Shown one piece after another: positions 24,979 to 36,366 of a stretch of DNA of 64,000 nucleotides. The stretch is from Atopsyche davidsoni (lineage: Eukaryota > Arthropoda > Insecta > Trichoptera > Hydrobiosidae): contig JAILWY010000008.1 in NCBI GenBank assembly GCA_022113835.1, positions 8,002,501 through 8,066,500 of the forward strand, written 5' to 3'. Position numbers and translations under genes: made by a program. Below the pieces are notes generated by a model, which did no database searches, was not told the DNA's origin, and worked only from the letters and a program-made list of their open reading frames with translations. Each line of letters starts with the position of its first letter. The first letter of the stretch is position 1.

Positions 24979-27971
24979 ATATATATTTCAGTACTAACGT
25001 AAGTAAAAGCTATCGACAATATAAAAATATTTCATATGATTTATTTTATCAAAACTTGCTTATTTAAAAAAGCTATAATATATTTAATAATGATTTTTGG
25101 CATGTAAAGTATAATATGAGTACGAATAATTTTTCGCCAGTTCAGTCAAGAAATGTTTGTAATTTTACTTAACCCAACCTAACACAATTTTCATATTTTT
25201 CAGAAGCTTCCTTTAATACTACAACAATCGTATTTGTTTCCGGTTGTTAGTTCATCATAATGAGGGTCAAACCGGTGAACTCTTTGTCAAGAGTCAAAGT
25301 CCAAACTATTCCCACAACTTTCTTTCTTCCTTTCTCACAAAAGTCTTACAAAAATGAACAAAGAGATAAGTTTGAAGTGTGCAATATATGTTGAATAATC
25401 GATTCACACTGTATACATAAAAAAGTTCAAATTCAAATTCTTGCTCAGCAATAAAATAAAATTCTCATCGATTCATAGAAATGCGAATTTATAAAAATAT
25501 TTAATAACAGTCATTAGTAAATTCATTTCAGTTCCTACGAGTAATAAATGCACTATCAAATTTATTTTGCAAACGTACTTTTATTTGGGAAAGAATTTCA
25601 AATAAACTGCTCAATAAATCAAAACAAAATTACTTTAAAGCACGCAAAGAGGCATAACCGAGATATCAAATAATAAAAAAAATATTCCACGGTTATTTTT
25701 AGGACTGTCTGATTTTTTTGTAGCTCATGGATGACATAATATCCGATAGATATTACAAAATTTGTAAACCCCTACATCATGTGCTGCCCTTGTTAAATTT
25801 GTTGTTCTTAATATGAGAAGAATTTTCTTCTGTAGTTAAACTTTATCAATACTCTACTTATAAAAGCAGTGGCGTTGAGATATATATTTTTAATTAATTT
25901 TCCGCGTATTTATCGAATTCATGATTACACTGAAACTGAAAATTCACATTTGTAACAAATAAATTAAGATTAAAAGAAAGTAGTTATATTTGAAAATGTT
26001 TAACAAATTATGTGCTTTTAATATAATATATAGAAAAGAATTAAAACTACACATTTTTTTAAAATGATTACAGTTACGTTTTGAACTCTCTTTAGGGCCT
26101 TATTTATTTTTTTATTTTTATTAAAATACATAAGATTTGATTTATAATATTATCATTACGTTTAAGTAAAGAAAAAAATATAAAAACATTAATGATAATA
26201 AAAATATTTTGACCTGCATGAAATGTAGATTTTTCCCGTCGTTTATTGTATATAATTATTTTTAAAGTTTTTGATGTTTATTCGTTATTTTTCGATGTTA
26301 TTGTATTGACCCTGAAAATGTCGAAAATAACATTGTTGTCGTTTTGAGTCTACCTTAATATAAAAATTATTCAGATGTTTTCGATAAATTATCTTTAGAA
26401 TTTAAAACATGCAGCTGGAGGTCGTTTATTATCCAGTGAAGTAGAAAGAAACAATATTTCGTAGACGGTTGTTTGCACAAAATGGCCGGCAGCTCATCGT
26501 AAATTACGTTATGAAGATTTTTTTAAGTTTCAAATATCTTAAAAGCAAGAATTTACTGTTTTGTTTGTTGCGATATTAGATTCGTTAACAGTTCTGATAC
26601 AGAGCTATTTTTATTTTCAAAGCCTTTGTCTTTCATTTCAAATGAATTTTTTCAAGTCACCATTGAAAACGCAAACCAAATTAATAATTATTGCGTTCAA
26701 AATTTTATACAACTTTGGCTACAATTTATGCAATATTTATGTATCGTTGTAATATATTACAAATATAAACAAAACTAAAAGGTTTTTAGAAACAGCTGTA
26801 CATCATTATTTTAGTAGCAGCCTTTTTCGACCAACAGAATACATCTAAATGAGCAAATTGTAGGATTTTCAATGATTTATTACAAACTACATTAGAAAAC
26901 AAACTTTATGTAAATGATTTAAATATGATATGTAAAAAAACAGTCTAAAAATGAAAAATATCCATAATTTGAGATATGAACATTTTTCATACGAATTTCT
27001 TTTTTAAATGCTTACAAATTTATTTGTTTTGTGCCAGTTTACTATTCATAATTGAACTTGAATTATTTCTGGATAACTGTATTTTTCCTTTGAAAAATCC
27101 ACCATAAAATACATTGACACAAAACGAACAATTTCAATAAAAAAAATACGTTCTACCGAAGTCTCATTAAATTTCCTGAAATCAGACTGCTGCTTTGAGT
27201 TTATAAATATTTATTCACAAACTTATTGAGTAAAACGTAACATTATTTATCACACGACGCCGCTGTAGCCGACACGATTTTTTTCTTAATAACACTTACG
27301 AGTTCAATATTGGTTTTTCGATATTAAAAAAGAAAATTCCCAACTAGCGCTTAGAGAAAATTTATTAAATCTTGGTTCACTATATGCACGCCAAGACTCT
27401 GACGGTAAATTTTTCAGCACTTTAAATAATTTTTCCCTATTATAACGAAGAGCGTTTGCGTTGATTGGGTTGCACGATTGACTGGTCTTGTACAATCAAC
27501 TGATTTATATACCTCGCGTAATTTTGCCATGCAAATTTGATTGATTCCATTCATTGTGTCGGACTTATAATTCGCCATTACCATTTGAATCGCACGCCAC
27601 ACACAATGAACGCGATTAATTTACAGTCAGCGATTTCCGCCATTCCTACATCCCACCAATAAAAGTTAATAATTTTTATAAACATCAACTTGGGACTTAA
27701 AAAGGTTTCAGTCGCTTGGTTCGGACTTGGCGTGTACTGCGGTAGGAAATTATTTACCTTTTAAAGTGGCGCTGATAAAATCTTGAAAAATTTCCTGAAG
27801 TCTTCGAAACGCGGAATACCTCGGCGGAGTATTTGTCAGCCGCGACAGGCTCGAGCTAACCCGGAAATAGCTTACGTCGGCAACAAAGCCTTATTTCTAA
27901 CCACAGCTTACATTATGTTTAATGTATTGCGTTATAATTTTACAAAAAAACATTCAAAAATATTTTGATAC

Positions 27972-27972
<1 letters not shown>
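24979..27972. other. Gene-free intergenic stretch
   Basis: AT-rich with small GC-richer tracts near 25230-25330, 26410-26500 and 27775-27900. Two overlapping antisense open frames at 27304-27602 have no recognisable domain. Nothing else is seen. Confidence 0.45.
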
Positions 27973-28028
<56 letters not shown>

Positions 28029-28050
28029 TTATATATATTATTATTATTAT
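27973..28050. repeat. (AT)n microsatellite
   Basis: Nearly uninterrupted alternating A and T with occasional G or C (TATGTATA, TATACATA), passing into (TTA)n at about 28036-28050. Confidence 0.9.
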
Positions 28051-30682
28051 ATAAATTTTTTGGGAGTCTGCTACAATAGGAATAAAAAAAAATCACCAAA
28101 AATTAATTTTATATTAGAGGATTTTTCCCGTTTTCGTGCTTTTTCATTATTTATTTTAGAATCTATTTAAATATTCATTAATTGCAAATTTATATTGTTC
28201 TTATCAGGTAAAAACTCATTTCCTATTTGTAAAAAAAAACGTGTGTATACTTCTCAATTACTGAAATTATTTGCGGGCTTTTTTGAACGAATCTTTTTTT
28301 TTTTTTTTTTGTGAAACGTGTATTTTTTTTAAAGAAACTCATTTAAATTTCATTAAATCCTACGGGAAAGAGACTTTCCGTAAGTTTTTAAATGACGCAC
28401 ATTTTAGCCTTTAATATTTGTATTTTGAACGTTAAAATGTATGACTTTGAGAACAATCATCAAAAAGTCAAAGCAAAGAGAATTCATTGGAATGCTGATA
28501 TTAAGATTAATAAACATCCGACATTTAATAAAAAAATGTATGAAATCAGCCATTTTAAAGAAGATCTAAATAAAAGAATTATAAATAAAAAACATGTATT
28601 TATTATTGTTTGTTATTACAATGACATAAGAATGAAATAAAATATCAATTGAAGAAAATCGGAACTCTTATTCATCAGCAATAGTCACGAAATGATATCG
28701 TGTTATCAATAGTTTAAAGAAATATCCCTTTATTAAATGTATGCAAATAAAGCTTCTCGTATGAAAGATTACGTTGAAATATCTTATAAAAAAATAAGGT
28801 TTTTTTTCAATTTATAATTTTCTATTAAATAAATAATATAATATTTTAATATAAAAAATTAATACATAAATGATAAAACATTTTATTCTTGCGTTAAAAG
28901 ATATTGAAAAAAAAACGCAATTGGGGCTTGAGTGCAGAAAGTGACTGTTTTTTTGTAATTTTGAAGCATTATATTCTTTGCATTTTATTAAAAAAAAATT
29001 GAATTAATAAGTGGCTGTCAGTGAAAAAAAAGGGAGAAAAATTCAAATATACTATAAAGTTTGAAGAGAAATCATATAATTATTTTTTAAATTTATCTTC
29101 TCTTATAATTTAACTAAAGAATATTTTTTACAGAAATTAAACACTAGGAAACATTAAAGGTAAGTCTAAGAGAAACTTTTCAACAAGCACTGTTTTTATC
29201 AAAGGAAATTGAATAATTTCGTTTAAGACTTAATTATCTTTGAAGCTTTCAAAACAACCATGATGGTATCGAGAAACTATTAATTAAAAACAAAAATAGA
29301 AAATTAAGCTTTCTAACTTAATTTTTTTTTTGTAAAATCTAAATTATATTTGTTACTCAAGAGTGTTATACATTAAAACAGACATATTATTAAAAAAGAA
29401 CATTTACAAAAAAATATCTTAATCAATATTATGATTTTGTTATATTATAATATAATTAATTCGATTATATAATAAGCGATTCGTATTTTTGCTCTGCTCA
29501 AAGTTACAGTCGTCGAAAATACTATATCAATGGATTTCTTGTACACATCAATGAAGTAAAATAATTGTTTGAAAATTAAACTTTTTTTTAATGACAAATA
29601 GTACAGTAAAAATTTTACATAATAATATTTTGTGATTATTGTCAATCAAGCCAAAAATTATAAATAATGAACCAATCACTAGATTGTCCCGTTCGTTTTC
29701 TTTTATACCATCGAATGCATAGATTTTCAGAGTTCAATAAAAAGACCATGCAAATGTTTTTCGCATTCGAGACACAAAGCGGTAGAAAAATATTATTTCA
29801 GGGGTGATTTGAAAGGCTTTTCCGAGCCCTCGCCTTGCGTCGTTGAAAAGTTATAAATTGAAAAAACATCTTTTAATATTCATTTCAAAGTTTTTTTGCG
29901 TGGAAAATATACAATTTGCTTAAAAAACTGCTTTATGATGTCATTATTGTTGGTTTGTCGTGATTAAAATAATATTGAATTATTATTTAAATTTAATGTT
30001 ATATTTCATTTTTTTTTTAGTGCATTAATTTATATCTAACTACTATAATTACTAATTTTATTTACGATATCATTTTAAAATCTATTTAGTATAAGTTATG
30101 CTTGTTTTAAAAGCATACAGTAAAATTATTTTTGAGTATTATTGTCACATTTTTTAAAACAATACGATATTGAGTTTTTATGTAAAATGATCGCCAAAAC
30201 TCTCAAAAGAAGCTCAAGAAAATGTGTACATTATTTATATTCATTTTACACACCCATATTCATTATTTATTTACTGTAATTGACATTTTAAAAAAATGTT
30301 TAATTTAAAAATATTTTTTACTACAGTGTTAAACATGCTGATTGAAATTGAATTCTATTTGAATAAATACACAGAGGAGACTAGTAAGTGAGTAAGTAAT
30401 GTTACATCTTAAAATAGCCCAAAGGTTCCCATTTTGTAAATGCATTCTCACTAACTTTTATGTGCCAATTCTTTCTTGTAAGAATCTATACAAGAATGAA
30501 AAATATTGGATATCCAACATGGCTGCGAGCCTATAAACTTAATATTTAATTTTAATTTAATTTTATATGAAGGAAAGGTTCAACATTGTTGCAAAATTTT
30601 GATATAACAAAGCTTTATTATACTGATAAAAATATTAAATAAATTACACAAAAGATAAAAACGAATATGTAATATATTTATG
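28051..30682. other. Gene-free AT-rich stretch
   Basis: Homopolymer A and T runs are frequent. No exon, RNA or transposon end pair was recognised. Confidence 0.5.
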
Positions 30683-30684
30683 TA

Positions 30685-31233
30685 CAGGGTGTCCAAAAAG
30701 AGCAGCGGGTATTTGTTACTTCAGTAAAACAAAAACTACTTATAATCAAGTAATTTTTTTATTGTTGATTATCAGAAAACAAAATGGAAAATCATTTTTA
30801 AAAAATGACGTTATCCAAATGGTGACCGTTACGCAAATGGAACTCTTCTAATCTAGAACGAAGATTGTTGATAACACGCTGACGCATAGCCCTCGATATT
30901 GCTGCCATTTTTGACATGATGTTTTGTTTCAATACCGTTAGGTTTGTCATATTATTCTTATAAACCCTACTTTTAAGGTATTCCCATACGAAATAGTCAA
31001 GAGGGCTAAGGTCGGGGCTTTTGGGAGGCCAGTTGATGTTACCTCTACGTGAAATGACCTTATTAGGAAATAAATAATAATTAACAGTTTCAATTGATTG
31101 ATTAGATGTATGGCAAGTTGGATCCACGTTCTTGAGTTGAAACCTTAAAACTCTTGCAACTCTGGGCCCAAACATTTTCGCACCATATCGCATTAACGGT
31201 CACTATTACTAGATACTCTATTTGGACATCCTG
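30685..31233 (-). mobile_element. Internally deleted Tc1/mariner element (DD41D type)
   Basis: Inverted ends CAGGGTGTCCAAAAAGAG (left) and CAGGATGTCCAAATAGAG (right, reverse complement) match at 16 of 18 positions. Both are flanked by TA (30683-30684 and 31234-31235). At 549 bp it keeps only the C-terminal part of the transposase, on the minus strand. Confidence 0.85.
30798..31193 (-). pseudogene. DD41D Tc1/mariner transposase C-terminal fragment
   Basis: The fragment reads on the minus strand. RVLRFQLKNVDPTCHTSNQS contains the second catalytic Asp region (family usual: QQDGATCHT), followed by VISRRGNINWPPKSPDLSPL then DYFVWEYLKSRVYKN with the third Asp. Forty-one residues separate the two Asp, which identifies the DD41D group. 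The C-terminus (MRQRVINNLRSRLEEFHLRN, ending HHLDNVIF) is complete. The N-terminal DNA-binding domain and first Asp are deleted. The surviving stretch is one 131-codon open frame, so the deletion may be more recent than point decay. Confidence 0.85.
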
Positions 31234-31377
31234 TATATAAAATCTTTGTTGGCAGCGCCATATTTTGATCAACGACTTCTCGAAGCGTTTTTTTATAAAT
31301 AAAAAAAAAAACAATAAAAAAAGCAATGTACACTAAAAAATATGTGCATAGGATTTATGTATCTGTAAGACGGAGTA

Positions 31378-31832
31378 CATAGGCTGCTATTTAAGAATCC
31401 GGAACTGGCCACTACATAAATAATATTTAAAAAGTAATTATTACATTTGAAAATGTAACTCTTTGGCTGTAGAATGAGTTTATATCCGACTGTCAATAAT
31501 TTTTTTCATTGTGAATAGTGAAACGGTGGAATTAACGGGTAATCCGCCATATAGCCCTGATTTGGCACCCAACGACTTCTTTTTATTTCCAACCGCGAAT
31601 AATAAATTACGTGTCAACGATTTACAACCCGGGAAGAAACCGTTGAGGCATTAAAAAATCATATTTTTGATATACCGCTTTCCGATTGGTAAAAGTGCTA
31701 TGAAAACCGGTTTCACCGAATGCAAAAGTGCATCGATCATCACGGCGAATATTTTGAAAAGCAATAAAACCATATTTGATATCCAATGATAGTTATTTTA
31801 TTTTATTCCGGATATATAAATAGCAGCTCTCG
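31378..31832 (+). mobile_element. Internally deleted mariner, same family as 4070-6009
   Basis: Left end CATAGGCTGCTATTTAAG and right end (reverse complement) CGAGAGCTGCTATTTATA are inverted TIRs ending at ATCCGGA. TA flanks lie at 31376-31377 and 31833-31834. The 455-bp copy joins the 5' region (ATTACATTTGAAAATG, TTTGGCTGTAGAATGAG) directly to the transposase C-terminal coding region. Confidence 0.87.
31523..31767 (+). pseudogene. Mariner transposase C-terminal fragment
   Basis: VELTGNPPYSPDLAPNDFFL retains the third catalytic Asp (APND) that the copy at 5700 has lost. A one-base deletion near 31614 then shifts frame, and the end again reads FEKQ before TAA. The N-terminal two thirds, with both other catalytic Asp, are deleted. 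Confidence 0.85.
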
Positions 31833-31834
31833 TA

Positions 31835-32302
31835 TATATGTATATTTCGACGATTTAGTTTGATGTGTCAAGCCTGCCAAGTCCTGGCGCAAGGAGTGTA
31901 TCCCGGAATTCCCGCTGACGGGGTGGACGTCCCGACCGACAGCGTCTGAAGCAAATGCCGACACGACGCCGAAGCCTGGAATTCCTGGAAGGAGCTTTCC
32001 TTCAAATGGCATTTTTAACACGACAAATCCGAGGAGATTCGCGTTTTTACAATCCCGCACTTTGTAGCCTTCAGATGCTCGCCAGTGCTTCCCACGCGCC
32101 AAACGTTATGCGACGTAGTTTTTTTAACGTATATTATTAAACGTTTTTCGTTTTTTTCTATTTTGAAGTTACTTTTAATTCAGGTCCGCGTTGCTTTCAT
32201 TTTTACGCAATGCTGTAAAAATATACCGGAACGTTAGATTTTAAGGTTTTTTTGATTCGTTTATGCGTCTTTGTAAAGCATGAAAAGAGTTTTTACTTTG
32301 CG
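31835..32302. other. GC-richer tract of unknown nature
   Basis: About 31860-32110 is well above background G+C. On the minus strand it is open for 99 codons (31803-32102), including GFVVLKMPFEGKLLPGIPGF and VSAFASDAVGRDVHPVSGNS. No domain is recognised and no convincing splice pair brackets it. It may be a conserved non-coding element or an unrecognised exon. Confidence 0.35.
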
Positions 32303-32601
32303 TTTTGTTTATGAATATAACCCAATGTAAATAAAAAAAATCTTGAAACGAGCTTAACATTAATTAATTAATTTTTTACTATCCATCTTCAATATAAAAA
32401 AATTAACATTGAATGATGAAAGACATATTGCAATTTATATATTAAAATATAAATTGTTTTGTTTATGAATATAACCCAATGTAAATAAAAAAAATCTTGA
32501 AACGAGCTTAACATTAATTAATTAATTTTTTACTATCCATCTTCAATATAAAAAAATTAACATTGAATGATGAAAGACATATTGCAATTTATATATTAAA
32601 A
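32303..32601 (+). repeat. Perfect 145-bp direct duplication
   Basis: 32303-32447 and 32457-32601 are identical by eye over 145 bp, with a 9-bp spacer (period 154). The unit starts TTTTGTTTATGAATATAACC and is AT-rich with no coding potential. Such identity implies a recent tandem duplication or an assembly artefact. Confidence 0.9.
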
Positions 32602-35022
32602 GAATTTAATTTATATAAAAAATGTTCACGAAGCTTCAATAATAAATTCTTAGTTTATACACATTATCAATTTATATTACATAATTTTTATTATTCTTTT
32701 TAATTATGAACTTGTGAAAAGATGAACATTTTATTTGTTGGATTTCAGATTCACTAATCTTATTTAAATCAAACGAAATTAATTATTCGCAAACCAACAA
32801 ATCTCATTGTTTTTTCCATTACAGGTGAAGGTTTTTTTACTAAAATAATTTATTTGAAGGTTGAAATGAGCTTATCGATAGGTTGAGTATTTTTTTTAAA
32901 CCAACTCGCAGTGGCGTAGTACAAAATAATAAAGTTTTTAATGGGTATAAACCTCAAAATAATCGAAAATCGAGTGACACGGAAATAGATTGCTTTTATA
33001 ATTGTAATGTATAATCCACCAACAAAACTAACAGTGCTGCTGCAAAAAAATTTAAGCTGGTAAATATAAAAATAATAAAAAATACTTTAGAAGCAACCAA
33101 AAGAAAAATATACAGCGTTCTGTATGACCACTATAGACTTAAATACCAATTCTTAAATAGACCATTAATCAATTAGAAAACCCTGTCTTTGTTACCTAGA
33201 GCAAAGATGCAAACATAATTTATATAAATAAATATATTTATTTAAGAATATTCTAAATAATTATAATTTGTTACTGAAAATAATTGAGTTTCGATATTTT
33301 TTTATCTCTGAACAAATTTCAGGAGTTTGGACGTCAACTATTTACTTTGCATATTTTTTATACTCTTGATAAATATGGCAGGTTTCGAGGCTGATGGATA
33401 TCATAATTAAATGCCAAGTCCATCTTTACAACAAACCTCCGCTGAAACATTTTTTAAATGTACAGTTATCCACAATAATAACAGAAACCAAACTACAAAA
33501 ACCCTGTATTTTTTTACTTTTGTAATAGTGGAATTCCGTCGCCTTGAAAATTCCTTTGTACGTTTTCTACATCCAAGTAGGATCGTTTGAAAAAGCCCGT
33601 TTATATGGAATTCCAGTACATTATATGTACCAATTTTTCTAGAATCATTATGTTCCTACTTGAAGTAGTTTTCAGCGGAACATCCGGCTCCTTTTGTGTC
33701 GCAGAAAGCAATATGTTTTATTGTACTTTGTGTTTCGATATTTATTTGGTTTTATTTTAAACGAATTCAACTTTTAAATGAAATGCTTCCGCTGTGTTTT
33801 AATGGGAATACAACTGAACTAAATTTGATTTCATATCCGTTTCCGTGTTACGATGAAATGTTTGATGTGAAGTTTTCATGGTTTTGAGTTTTGAATTGAA
33901 CGATATACTTACTATAACTTAATCTGCTTGTTAATACGATTTTATAAGATATTTACGGTTTAAAATGTTGTGTTAATATTTAATGCAAGCAAATTGTATT
34001 TGATATAAATAAAACTTTGTTTGGGCGTTTAGAAAAATTTGAAAAAATCGATTTAGATATATTATGCTTTCCAGTTGGTAACGTACTGGTTCAAAATGCA
34101 AATAGAGTGCTAGTATTTTTAAGGTTTTATCGCTAGAAAACGTTGTTCCTGAAACTGTTAAGGTGATAACTCTCTGAAAAAGGCCACACAAGAATTAATG
34201 GCGGGACCAACTTGGCGGAATCTAATCGTCTTTGCGAACATCCTGTGTCTTTAAACTTTGTATACTTGAAAATCTTCACTCACAACTATACAACCCAAGT
34301 TGGTAATATATTGTAGATATGGAAGCATAACAATAATATATTGTTTATAATAAAGAAATAAATTTAAAAAAAAAGAAATTTACTCAAATTTGAATCAGTA
34401 ATTTGTTTTGGAGATAAGTTATTTTTTAATAGTTAACTATTTGAATGATAAATATAAGTTACATTTAACAATATTAATCATTAGAATGAGTATAGTTCTT
34501 CTCTGATAAAAACCATGTATTAAAGAGAGTTATGTTCCATAAAACATATAAATAAAGGCACCAAAAATAGCTTTTAAGAACTTTAATACTGACAAATGGT
34601 TCATGAAAATATATATATTTTCATTTTATAACAATTACTGCAGTACAAGCCAAGATGAGAATCACATTTATTTTAATAAAAAAAAGCTAATGAACTACTT
34701 TGTACCACATTTATTAAAAAAAATTAAAAAGAAGTCGAGGCATTTTTTAGTTTAATAAAATGACAATTCCTTAAAAAAAAATTTAGGAGTTATATATTTT
34801 TTTTGTTTGTAAAATATTTATATAAACTTGATCAAGTCATATGGATGGATTAACTAAAAATTACGGTGCAATGATCTATGATTGATCCCGAGTGCCTGCA
34901 CTTGTCAATGTCATTGAGATATCCGGTTGTATAATTATTCGGTTTCCTGATTGAGTGACGTGGCGTCAATATTGATGATAATATGATGGATATGCGTTGC
35001 ATAAAGCTTAAATGAGATAGAC
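32602..35022. other. Gene-free intergenic stretch
   Basis: Short open frames such as 33696-33887 have no recognisable domain. No transposon ends or RNA genes are seen. Confidence 0.45.
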
Positions 35023-35150
35023 TTGGTAACACCGTCAAATCATAGATCTACATTATGGATTTATTTTCTACCTCCAAAGTATATAACAACCACGCTTTGT
35101 GAGGTTCAGAGACGGTTTGTCAGAAGAATTTTTGTGCAAAAATATTTACC
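35023..35150 (+). pseudogene. Possible LINE reverse-transcriptase tail
   Basis: The + strand reads RSTLWIYFLPPKYITTTLCE then VQRRFVRRIFVQKYLP. This resembles the segment after the RT domain of jockey/CR1-like LINEs, where a (V/L)WSP..KYI..LE.VQRRF(T/V)KRI pattern is usual. Only about 40 residues match, with no upstream RT core found in any frame, so this is a weak assignment. Confidence 0.45.
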
Positions 35151-36198
35151 AAATTTTAGGCTAAGATCATTCATCACAATGAAACTGAAATTAACTCTGT
35201 TTTAATATAAAACACTCATACAATAAAAATTGTACTCACCTCTTGGCTATCAAATCTTGGCTTTTTTAATCGCCATGATCCTGCAAAAAAGCAAAAATAA
35301 AAGGGTTATTTATAAATGTGTAAACGATGGAACTTAAAATTTGTCACCTCACGAAATGTTTACATATTGATATGACTTAATATAATTTCATAATATTTTA
35401 ATAAACTGTTGAATTGGAAACTACTAAAAACGAATGAATGTTTATAGTTAATAATTGCAAAAATACAGTTTACAGGCAAAACGAATGGCGATATATTTTT
35501 ATTAAATTTATTTTTTAAAAATAAGTTCATAAATGTGAAAAATAAAATTTTAATTTATCATTATCATTTTTCACAAAAAATATTTTTAACATTCTTCCTC
35601 ACTAAAAAACACATTATAATGAAATAACGTATCTGAGGGCTTTTCCTGTTTTTCATTGGACAATGTCAAGTGAATTAATTGAATAAAAAAACTGTAGGGT
35701 ACATGATTTGTTCATTTGCAGTTTCGGGACTTATAAAATCTTTTTGTTTATACAGTGTCGGACCTCTATGCTATGTAACGAAGCACGCTGTATAGGTCCC
35801 ATACAATGCGTCGTTATGAAAGGGTAAATCGAGGCATTGCGCTGGAGAAAATTTCATATATTTTCAAGCCTTTTTTGGAGAGTAGCACTTTCCACATACA
35901 TTTTATAGCACCATACAGCCTCTTTTTAGTCTCCTTACAATTTCGGGTCATAACATGGAATAAAGCAACACTCCTCCTACGCTCTCACCCTTCCTCACTG
36001 AAAAAGTATATGCTTATTTATCAAGCTTTCACTTGCAGAAATAAATAATAATAAAAATATATAAATGATTACTCAAAGCAGATCAAAAAGTTTTTTTTAC
36101 GTGTCTTTGAAGAGTTTGGTTACATTTTAAAGGTGAAAACGTCCACTACAAAAAATATCAATTTATATTTTAATAAATTCAATATTTTTGACAGAGAG
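35151..36198. other. Gene-free stretch
   Basis: An 80-codon open frame at 35806-36048 has no known domain. Nothing else is recognised. Confidence 0.4.
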
Positions 36199-36366
36199 TA
36201 CTTGGTGGAATTCCATTTTAATATTTTTGAATAAAATACATGAGTGATTTTCCACATTTTCGTTTTTATTAGTGACCGGTTTCGCCAACCTTTCACGTTG
36301 GCATTATCAAACAGAGTCTCTCGAAAATATAAAAACGAAAATGTAGTATTTTATTCAAAAATATTA
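36199..36366. repeat. Short foldback copy with hammerhead-like core
   Basis: The copy begins TACTTGGTGGAATTCC, matching the outer end of the right arm near 3470-3490. It carries the same core GACCGGTTTCG, stem GCCAAC/GTTGGC, ATTATCAAAC at 36274-36312. Its arms 36222-36267 and 36330-36365 are inverted repeats (AATATTTTTGAATAAAATAC against its complement); the second arm lacks about 13 bp. Confidence 0.8.

Noticed and set aside
27922..28170. 82-codon open frame containing a long Tyr/Ile run
   Set aside because: It is simply the (AT)n microsatellite read in frame.
31803..32102. 99-codon antisense frame as a protein-coding gene
   Set aside because: No domain, no convincing splice sites and no start context; kept only as a GC-rich tract of unknown nature.
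32303..32601. CRISPR-like or satellite array
   Set aside because: Only two copies of a 145-bp unit; nothing else repeats.
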